Source: Nematostella vectensis (taxonomy: Eukaryota; Cnidaria; Anthozoa; Actiniaria; Edwardsiidae). Taken from it: 64,000 nucleotides of DNA. The notes under the pieces were generated by a model, which was given only the letters and a program-made list of their open reading frames with translations, was not told the DNA's origin and made no database searches. This document shows, in pieces, positions 48,094 through 59,100 of the stretch. The position numbers and the translations under genes were made by a program. The stretch covers positions 8,207,494-8,271,493 of the forward strand of contig NC_064047.1 in NCBI RefSeq assembly GCF_932526225.1, written 5' to 3'. The first letter of the stretch is position 1. Each line of letters opens with the position of its first letter.

Positions 48094-51000
48094 ATGGCGG
48101 ACGAAGAGGAACTTTCTATGAAATGTCTCCATTTATTTGCGCCTCCTCGGTTATCTTGCAAACCTAAGATTAAGGAGTTTCCATTAAGGAAAGATAAGAC
48201 CGGACTACTGTTGACAACAGGAAACGAGGTTTTATATTTCATCGAAAAGGGGAAAATTGTGGTGAGTTAAAAAAAAATTCCTCCTTGCTTGTTTGTTCTT
48301 TTGCTAGTTTAAATTATTTTTTGTATGGCCGTAGCAGAAGGTCGGGCACTGGTGGCATGTGCCATAAAAAATATTTAAAAAAATTATAAGGAAATGACCA
48401 GTAGGGGTGTGCCCCAAAATGTCTTCTGAATGTTTCCGTATTGTGCCCCACCGACAGAGCAAAAAAATGGCATGAAATTTTCCAATTCTCAATATGTAAG
48501 CTAATGATTCCGCATACAAGGAGTTCCCCTGACCAAAAGCTTAATTCCAAATTTCAAAGAAATTTAAAAGATATGAAATTTAGATAAGCGAGCAAAGTTG
48601 GCTTAATTTCTGATCAGAGCCCGACTTCTCCCTAAAACAAGGAGAATTCATACTTTGGAAATTTGAAAATTGCACTTTTAAGCCTCATATCTAGAAGACG
48701 AATCCATTAGGAAAAAACACTTTTTGATATGTTGGTTAACATAACATAAAAAACCTCTATGCAAAAATTCAAGCTTACCGAAGTTAACAAGACCTTATGT
48801 TGGGAAAACTTGCCATTTTTTGGCTCTGTTGCCCCCCTTCCCCCCCCCCTAATAATTTCCTCTCAAGGCCTGCCATAGCTGCTCAGCATCCTGTTTTCAT
48901 AGGATACTCATTTTCAATGAATTTTAATCTAGATGTGGTTGCTTATATTCTCTTCGTACACAGAACACATACTGTTTTCCATCACGAATTACCAGTTTTG
49001 AGCTTGGTATCCACTCCTCTAATATACAAGTGGTGGTGGTAACTGAAGAAGGGAAGATCTGGTCCCTTGGTGTAGCAAGACACAAGGCAAAAAGGTTAGA
49101 GACTGTTTGTTGGTTCCTGGTCCTTTGAATGACAGTTCTACACCTGTTTTAAGTAGAGTCCAGGTGCGTACCCAGGATTGGCTGAAGGGGGTTCACAGTC
49201 AATATATCATATGGAAAAAGCATAGTATTTGAAGATTCCTTAATAAGAAATGACCCACTTTTTGGCTGCCAAGTGGGGAGGGGGGGTGGGCGCCCACCCT
49301 TCGCACCCCTGTGTACGTGCCTGGAGTCCTACTGTTGGATATTACACACCCATGCTTCATGGGTGCATGGGTATGAAAGAAAAGAGCAAAGCATTTAAAC
49401 TGATCCCTTTGGTTTTAAATACCTCTCTTAAAAATAGGTCATAAGCAGCAACTGGTAAAATGTTGAGCCTTAAGTTTTTTTAGTTAAAGAGGTTTCTCCC
49501 ACCGTTCCTTTACTTATTATTTATGTACCTTGATTTAGCCATAATGGATGTATGTTGATGTGGGTTACATTCTCAGAATGTTTTTTTTTTTTTCATATTT
49601 TTTTACTCTATTTTAATGATACAATTTCATTTTCAGACCCAAGGAAATTGACATTCATGAGGGGACCAGTAACCAAGGAATCTTTTCTGATCTTCTTGCT
49701 AGTTCACCACCAGTGAAAAACAATGGTGGCATATCTACCTCTATACCTGTCACAATGATTAGCCAATCACAAGCTGTCATATATGAGCCTCATGCACTTA
49801 GAGCTATCCAAATTGAGGACAAACTGGTCATCTGCGGGGGACATGGTACTGAGTATTTCTATTCTGTGTACACAGCCCTCGAAAATGGCCATGACTCACA
49901 ATGCTACCAAACTCAACCCTTAAGGCGTCAAACTTTTTATGACTCAACATGTGTGAACAACTTAATGGGAAATGATAAGCTCCTTAGTCTGGCCGTTCTT
50001 GGTATGAAGACTGGAGACACAAGAAAGGCCGACCCCTGCTATGTTCTTGAAAAAGGTCTGTTCACTCAATTATTTGGAAGAGATGCAATACTAACTAATG
50101 CAAATGTCCTGCTTGTTGGCCTCCCAAGTGGCCAGGTCATGTACCAGAACATACACTGCACCATCGCTAAAGCTCCTGCCCTATTATTTCATCTTGAGCA
50201 AGCAGTCGTTTCAATACATTGTGCATGTCTACCTACCTCCCTTCAAGGCCTAAGGGATGGAAACAAAGAGTCTTATCACCATGGAAACAAGGAATCTACA
50301 AGCGATCATAGAAGCACCAGTGACAAACTGCAACCAGAGGAATTTAATGCAATTGTAATGGTTGGAAGTTGTGGTAAACTGGTTATCTGTCATAGGGTGG
50401 GACCTGGTGGTTCAGGTAATGATTTCCAGGAATATAATCTGCCTGGCCCTGTCGTATGCACTTGGTTATATGCTAACATTCTGGTTCATTCCACTGGTCA
50501 GGATATGTTTGTAACAAAGCTTGGACTCACACAACCAGAAGGGCCTCATAAGTTTGTGGAATCACTGTGTCCTGTCCATTTGCCAATACCCTGGATATCT
50601 ACCTTATGCTGTGTTCCCAGCATCCATGGCTCCCTTTGGTGCTATTGCCTTACCAATAAAGGGAAGCTGTTAGAGTTCAATCCTCCTGATTTAGAGAGCA
50701 CACATAACATAAGGGTGTCACCTGTTGTGGTTGGGGAAAGACTTAAAAAAGTCCTGACTGCAATAGAGAAGACAGTAATTGATGTGAATAGGAAAAAGGA
50801 GGAAATTACAAAATCAGAAAGCATTCTAAAGGAGCTTAATACAGCCGCCACTCTTGCATGTGAGCTCCACAACCCAGGTAGAAGGTCCCCTATTACTTGG
50901 TCTGTGACTCTTGCTCTTAATTCAGCAAACTGTGGCAGGCTACCACAAGTATTCCTTCATTGTAAAATCACCAACAACAGCTGTCTAACATTGACGTCCA

Positions 51001-51383
51001 ACTGGTCTCTATTGGTTACCATAAAAGAGTCTGCTCTTTGGCCAAATGTTGGACAAAATACTACGCACAGTACCCCTCTAGGGGACTTCAAGGCCAGGTC
51101 ATCAAGAGAACTGCAGTTACCTTTTGACTCTGGTATTGCTCCTGTATCTATGGTAACCATTGAAGCAAGCATGCACTTTAATGTTAAACAAGTGCTGTTA
51201 GAATCATCAATTTCCAGAACTGTTGGGGGTAATGATAGAAGTGTTTTGATTCTCCTTGGGGTTAACAGATTCACTCCAGAGGACTTTGCTCGGCTTTGTA
51301 AACCTAGAGAGGTAGTGAATAATATGACAGCTGTACAGGAGCTTCAGCAAACACTGAAAGAACTTAGCAGAGTAGTTAAATGA
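48094..51383 (+). CDS. FAAP100: FAAP100-like protein (Fanconi anaemia core complex), three exons, 681 aa
   Basis: Exons 48094-48261, 48964-49094 and 49637-51383 are GT-AG, keep phase (0, then 2+1) and total 682 codons. I chose the ATG in GTCATGGCGG over one eight codons upstream for its better context. Similarity to FAAP100 is by recalled motifs: GNEVLYFIEKGKIV near the start, EKGLFTQLFGRDAI...LLVGLPSGQVMYQNI, LFHLEQAVVSIHC, YNLPGPVVCTW...VHSTGQDMFV, then a helical region (residues about 430-490) and a beta-rich C-terminus. FAAP100 partners FANCB and FANCL in the ubiquitin-ligase module that modifies FANCI-FANCD2 at DNA crosslinks; it is nuclear. Human FAAP100 is about 880 aa, so this protein is shorter. 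AATAAA lies at 51471, 88 bp past the stop. Introns contain MITE fragments. Confidence 0.7.
49160..49325 (+). mobile_element. MITE copy in FAAP100-like intron 2
   Basis: The ends CAGGTGCGTACCCAGG and inverted CAGGCACGTACACAGG pair well. GAGTC is present immediately outside both ends, a possible 5-bp target duplication. The core GATTGGCTGAAGG...AAGAAATGACCCACTTTTTG is shared with other copies in the window. Confidence 0.65.
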
Positions 51384-52599
51384 TTTTTTTAAAATTCAGG
51401 ATCTTCCGTTCTATTCTCAGAGAGGGTTTGCTTCCAATTCAGAATTCCTGTATTTTTCGCTCAGCCGATCAATAAATGTTAGACCATACGTTATTAAAAA
51501 GAAAACATACAAGCATATTTAATGAAGATCTTTCAATTTATTGCATTAACGACATTGTATATTGCAACCGATTTTCATTATTATTCCCACATATTTGAAT
51601 ACATGGTCTGGCAAAATCAAAGGGCTAAATAATCCAAAGGGTACAATCGTACCTATTACTTTTGGCATGACTATGCAGGCGTATGGGAAATTAAGAGAAA
51701 GGCAAATATTACAAAGACCTTATCTAGTACATATAAAACTGTATAAAGCAGGTAGAATTTGTGAATGCTCAAAAATTTGTTTTAAAGTGAAAGGTCTACC
51801 TACATGTCTACTGGCACTCTAGCCTACCTATATACTAGGGACATTTCATTTTATTACATGCACATCATGCATGGGTATCTTTATAAATACCATAAAATTC
51901 AGAGAAACATATGTTTCTGTGACAAAATCTATAAAAAATACAAGTATGGTACAAATTCTGGTCATCTACAAATGACCGATGTAATGCATGCTCTTTTTTA
52001 CAAATTGAATTGTTTGAGGTTTTATACATAGAACATATTTATCGTTTCTCGTATGTAACGAATTTGCAATGACAGGACTAACTTCCAAGTTTCAGGGCCT
52101 TTTTTAAAAACTTTTATAAAAATTACAGGATTTTGTTAACCGGATTATGACTTCTAATGCATGTGAAAATCGTGATGTGATAAATTTCTTGTTGTCTTAC
52201 CATAATAGCTACATACATCCAGATGAGTGTTATTATGGATATAAATCATTCAGAAATTTTCCAGTACAAACCTATCAAATCTTTTGGTACAATAGACGAG
52301 AAGCTTACACAGGGAGGTGTGCAGGGGGGTCATGCACCCCCCCTGGCAACCAAAAAGTGGGTAATTTCTTAGTAAGGAATATTCAAATGCTATTCTGTTT
52401 TGATATGATACTTAACTGTGCACCCGCCTCAGCCAATCCTTGATTGATCTATTGTTATTGATTTGTATAATAATGGAATATCAAGCAATGCCTGGCCGTC
52501 TCCCCAATCATTCTTATCCACACCATAGTGTGTATGACATTTTGTCGTTTTATTCTTGCTACAGCTCTGAGGATGTTTTGAATGTAAGCATATCATCTC
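51384..52599. other. Convergent intergenic region between FAAP100-like and TRPA-like genes
   Basis: Contains AATAAA (51471) for the plus-strand gene, a reversed copy of the dispersed MITE (52,290-52,445), and TTTATT at 52,549-52,554, a possible inverted AATAAA for the minus-strand channel gene. CAGCTCTGAGGATGTTTTG occurs at about 52,563 and again inside the last TRPA exon at about 52,653. Confidence 0.5.
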
Positions 52600-53083
52600 T
52601 TAATCCTCCTCGACTACATCGTAGTTTATTTCTACATCCAGTTTCTTTGCGACAGCTCTGAGGATGTTTTGCATGTTTTCCTGTTGCTCCTGGAGTTCCC
52701 GCACACGAGTGCGCATGTCTGACATCTTCTTGACAAGATCTTCATTCTGTCCCTCAAGTACCTGCATGGGACTCTGCGGAAAGAAAGCCATGCTCTGTCA
52801 GGTGATGGTGGTGGTCGTGAAAGGGAATTCTTCAATACGAGGATAATGATAATGACAATAGTGACTGCTGCAATATGATGACAATAGTGACTGCTGCAAT
52901 ATGATAATGATGACAATAGTGACTGCTGCAATATGATGACAATAGTGACTGCTACAATGTTATGATGATGATGCCAATTGTGAATGCTGTAATATGATGA
53001 TAATTACAATAGTGACTGCTGCAATATGATGATGACAATAGTGACTGCTGCAATATGATGATGACAATAGTGACTGCTGCAAT

Positions 53084-53117
<34 letters not shown>

Positions 53118-56100
53118 CAATAGTAACTGCTACAATGTTATGATGATGATGCCAATAGTGACTGCTGCAATATGATGATGATGCCAATTGTGACTGCTGT
53201 AATATGATGATAATTACAATAGTGACTGCTGCAATATGATGGTGACAATAGTGACTGGTGCAATATGATGATGACTATGACAATAGTGACTGCTACAATG
53301 TTATGATGATGATGCCAATTGTGACTGCTGTAATATGATGATAATGACAATAGTGACTGCTGCAATATGATGATGATGACAATAGTGACTGCTGCAATAT
53401 GATGATGATGACAACAGCGACTGCTGCAATATGATGATGATGACAACAGCGACTGCTGCAATATGATGACAATGATACAAAAGAAAGATGGGGATTGATA
53501 TAATGTGCACCAGAACTTCGAGTTTCCCTTTCTTATTTATGCTCTCTTAAGTTAGTAGGTTAGTGTATATTTATATTAAAACTACACAAGAACGCGCGCT
53601 CTGCTATCTTGTGATAATGAACAGTATCCTCTTCCTAAACTAAGGGCAGTGAGTACATGTTAACCATGCCCTCAAGAAACTCATTTTTTTAAAAGAAATC
53701 ATTTGCATCAAAGTTCGTGCCAGTCATCAGCGAGACAGAATCGTTTCAATGTAAGTTTCTAGCTGTCCCAAAAACTTTTATTTTGCTATTTACTTTGACT
53801 TTGGCGAATAGACGTTAAGTTACACCATAGCCAGCTCCCTCCCATCCATCACCTCCCTTAGCCTACCTTTCCTATGTCAAGAGCTTCTCGCATCTCTTGT
53901 GGATTTATCAAGTGCGAGTGAAGAAACCAGAAGAACCCGCGACTGCTGTTTGGAAGGAAGGATTCCCTTGGGGTCACCGCGAAATTCTTACGAATGCGCC
54001 TCGGCATGGCTTTCTCCACGTCCAGAGCCAAGTCCACCTGTAATATATCGACTTGTCAATATCGAGATCAATTGAATGACAAAAAAACATAGCATGAAAG
54101 GGTAACGCAAGGTATTAATCCATTAAGGTATGTAAGAAACATGTCACGCTAGGCTAACGCAACGTATTATGAGACAAAACGTGACACGCTAGGGTAAAGC
54201 AACGTATTATAATCCATTAAGGTATGAGAGAAAACATGTCACACCAGGGTAACGCAACGTATTAAAATTCATTAAGGTACGACATAAAACATGTCACACT
54301 AATCAAGTTCAATTAACAAACGTTTTGGCACGGAACAGACTGGGAGGGCGGGGGGGAAGGGGTAGAAGAAATAGAGAGAAGTCGGAACGCATTTCACGCT
54401 TGAATGACCGTTTCCCCGGAATTATCGGTTCGTTTACTTTTGTAGGCATTTTTATTTATTATTTGCAATATAGGTTTTATTCCGAAAGTGATGGCGCGAA
54501 TGCGACTTTTCTTGTCAAGCATTTGGAAATCCACTGACCTATTCAGCGCAAGACTCATACCAGCAGGTCCGTCCTTCAGATATAGTACACTATAGTACTG
54601 ATTGTTTCCCAAATTACTTTGAATCAATTTGCATTACTATCTCCAGACTCGTAAAAAGGCTATACCGAGGGGGTGGGGGTGGGTGCGCAGTCATAGGTAT
54701 CATATGGAAAAAGGATTTCTGTAATAAGAAATCACCCCCTATGTACACACATGATCTCACTGTATTTACCAGCATCGCTTGTCTCTTAAGTACCGCCTGC
54801 TCCTGTACGCCTTTAATGTCGTCGACGGCCAAACCGATCTATAAACAGCCATGGTCAACAATGGAAGGAACAAGCGCAAACTCCAGGATATGCTGAGGGG
54901 GAGGGGAGGGGAGGGTAGGGGCGTCTGTATACGCAGTCGAAGGCATTGTATGAAAAAGAGAGCGGGGGGAGGGGGGGTGCGCAGGCGTTACACCGAAAAG
55001 GGATGGTATGTCACTGTCCCTAAATAAGAAATGACCCATTGTATGGCGTTTCGTGAGGGGTGGGGGGGGTATGGGCTGTACTCGCAATCATAGGTATCAT
55101 ATGGAAAATAATAGTATTTTACTACCCTCCAATGACAAATGAAAGGGAAGGGGGGAACGTACTTTGTACTCTCACTTACTTTTAATGTGCTCGTTTTTCA
55201 TGTAAACTCTACGCCGTACTAAGGTGCGAATCCAGGGTTTATTGAGGGGGGGGGGGGAGGGGGTGTGGAATGCGCAGTCAAAGGCATATGGAAAAAAAGG
55301 ATAGCATTTTACGACCCTTCGCTAACAAATGAAGGGAGGGGGAGCGTACTTTTACTCACTGAAGTGCTCCTTTTTCATGTAAAGGTTGTCGTACAAAACA
55401 CTGTGATCTTACCAATAAGTTCATCAGGATGAGTGTCATGACGACCAAGAAGATGACAAACAGGACCCATGCGATCGCAGGCTCATTCTCAAAAATAGAG
55501 TCGAACTCGAACTCGCCAATCATCATCACACCCGTCTTCATTAAGGAACGGCCTACTGTGGTGAACTGGGGCTGTAAAGAGACGGAAGAAGACATCATTA
55601 CCATCAACATCATCACCACCACCACTATCATTATCATCATTACCACCATGATCATTATAATAATCATTAGAACCATTACCACTACCATCATCGTCATCAT
55701 TATCACAACCACTACCACCACCCTCATTATCATATTCATCATCATTACCATTTCAAACCCTCATAATCATATTACTCATCATTACAGCCATTTTGACCAC
55801 CCTCATTATCATATTCATCATCATCACAGCCATTTTCACCACCCTCATTATTATATTCATCATAACCATTACCACCACCCTCATTATCATATTCATTATC
55901 ATCAAAACCATTACCACCACCCTCATTATCATATTCATTATCATCATAACCATTACCGCCGCCCTAATTATCATCATTACCATTACCCGCCACCCTCATT
56001 ATCATATTCATCATTACCATTACCGCCATCCTCATTATCATCATCAATATTACCATCACCGCCATCCTCATTATCATCATCACTATTACCATTACCCGCC

Positions 56101-59100
56101 ACCCTCATTATCACATTCATCATAACCATTACCACCACGCTCATTATCATCATCATCATTACCCGCCACCCTCATTATCATATTCATCATAACCATTACC
56201 ACCACCCTCATTATCATATTCATCATAATCATTATCATATCCATCATAACCATTACCACCACCCTCGCCTCATTATGATAACCATTTCCGCTATCTACTA
56301 TTTTCTTACAATTCTCCATGACTTTTATTACCTATTTTTCTACACTCCCTGATTTTCCGATTCTCTGTCAAGAGCATCTCAAAGGCCATAAAAAGTACCG
56401 GTAGTGCTCCTGCGAGCTACGAATCTTGCTTTTGTTTTACTTAAACACTTTATCTCAAATTTCAATACCGGATACCATCATCGTCGGCAGAGAAGCAAGC
56501 TGGCAAAGCCCAGACTTAAATGATCCCATACTCTTATCATCATCCTCTACACAATTATCGATGTTTTTGCCATATACCCATACTTGCAAAACGTGTACAC
56601 CCTATATCTTAAATCTTGGAGAAGACATACATAAAACGTATTGCCTTTTTATTTGAAATTATATATTTGTAATAAATAGCACGACTTGACTTCATGTGCA
56701 TACAAGAGCAGCAGTAGAAGATCGTAAAAGTCTAGTTGTGAGTCCATTCTCAGGCCCGTACCCAGGGGGTGCAGGGAATGAGAACCCACCCCCTCCCCTC
56801 CCCACAACGGCCGAAGGCCCACTTTCGGTTCTCAAGAAACGTGCTATTTGTAGACAAAACTATAAAGCATAAGCTAGATCAGTCTGGTATATAGCTAAAT
56901 CCGAAATAAACATCCCGTGATAATACTGCAAAGGCATAAAAAAATCCTTTTTTTATTAATTTTTTTTTTTGGGGGGGGTGTTCAGATTTTTATCAGAGAA
57001 ATCCCCCCCCCCGGAAAAATAAGGTTCACTTTTTCGGAATTCGCACCCCCCCCCCAAAAAAAATCCTGGGTACGGTCCTGAACATTGCCACCTCTACCTC
57101 TGATGCCTCACCTTAGCCGAGAATAAAGTGAAGAACGCGAGCGCGAAGGCGATGATAAACAGCAAGAAGATCGTGGAAAACATGAGGAAGGTATTGAGAA
57201 TATCCGTGAACATGACGACATAGATGCCGAAAAGCGGGAACTTCCTGATAAACAGCACGAGCGACATCCACGCCGACCAGATGGAGATGGCGCCGACTGT
57301 ACTGAACCACTCCCGACACCTACACAAGACAAGGATCTCTTAGACACAGGTACCCCTCCCCACACCTCTCCCTGGCCACACCCTACATCTACACGAGGCA
57401 AAGATCTGTTAGACATATGTACCCCTTCCACTACACCTGGACACACCCCACAGATGAAGATAGCCCCAGCTGTACTGAACCACTCACGACACCTACACGA
57501 GGCAAGGATCTTTAAGATAGATGTTCCCCTTCCAATACACCTGGCCACACCCTACAGATGTAGATAGGACACACACTAACCCACACTCATAATTGTAAAC
57601 CACGTGGAGTAGTCCGTATCTACACACTGACGACTAAAAGCCAAGCACGCACGCCAGTAGCGCATTTTATCATGTCTCGCGATGTTAATTTGCACTATAT
57701 ATTGGTACTAAATATTCCATTTTATTGACAGCTTGAATTTAACTCTCAGGGGCATAGCCAGGAATTGTTCCTTGGGGGAAAGGAAGGGGGGGGGGGGGGT
57801 GCAGAGTGATTTCTAAAGGACGTAACGACTAAGACGTGATAGCTTTACTGGCCCAGGGCCCCGGCCCCCTAGGCCACCCCCAAGCCACGCCCCTGATCCT
57901 AAACTTCAAGAAAGGCATGGTAGGGTATTGCTTCTTACTTGCTGAATCCGTATTCTTTTACACCTTGGAATTCTGGCGCGACGAAGGCGATGGCGGTCGT
58001 GTACACGATCCATTCCAAGAGGTTTTCCCAGTCGATGTACGACGAACGCTGATATACCATCTGGAACAACTGCAAGAGCAACAATAAAGAGACGATATAG
58101 AGACGTAATCCTGGAGCTGATCATTAAAACCTACAGGATAATATATGTACAGTATAGCAATCAGGTGTGAAGACCGTTTGACATAAGCTAACTGCGAACA
58201 GATCGTCAACAAATGCACAGACATAAAATATTGTTTTAAAATACAATAAGCAAGAAACTGAACACTGGCAGGGGTTAATAGTACTGATTATTCTCTTTTT
58301 AGAGCTCAATGAAACCTAAATCAATTATACTATTCGCAAAAAATATTTATGAAATTATTTATTAAACATAAATTTATAAAACACCGGTCATCGGTTTGAT
58401 ATACGTTTATGACATCTCCATGAGTATGATAATAATAATTAATCCTAGCCGCACCCTGAAGCGAATTAGTGCGCGGGATTCAACTAATGCCGGACATCAT
58501 AAAAATGTTTACGGTACCTCCATGAGTATATGCCAACAAGCCAGTATAAGGATGATGATTGATCCTAGTCGCACCCAAAGGTCATACGGCGTGCCGGTGC
58601 TATAGGAGGCGGGATAATCACATGTGGTCATGTTGACAGAGGTTTTGGCCTGAGCGTCGTAGACTGAGTACCCGGTTAAGAATACGAGGAAGACGCAGTA
58701 GATAAAAAGCTTAAGGTAGTAAACATAACGCCCGTACGTCCGCCACTTGTGCTGGAGAAGAGACGTAACTATGGGGTGACTTAGAAGCTTCTCCCGCTTG
58801 CGTTTTACCTGAAACACACGATGCAGATAGTCAGGTCACACATGTTGTAGGCTTAGATAGTCACACAACTACCCAACGCAGATAGTCACACAACTAACTG
58901 ACGCAGATCTACCCAACGCAGATAGTCACACAACTAACTGACGCACAAGGATACAACGCAAGGCATATAGTCACACAGCAAAAGAGCCTAAAGTCACACA
59001 ACAACAATGGCTTAAAGTCACGTACACGAAGCAAATAGTCACCCGACAAAACGGAACAGATAGTCAATAAAACGACGCAGATAGTCACGCAACGACACGA

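Noticed and set aside
52632-53510. Several minus-strand frames reading SSYCSSHYCHHH
   Set aside because: They are translations of the intronic minisatellite; the only real coding part is exon 52,600-52,773 in another frame.
55429-56352. 307-codon plus-strand frame rich in Ile, His and Thr
   Set aside because: It overlaps the TRPA pore exon on the other strand only at its start, then consists of minisatellite sequence.
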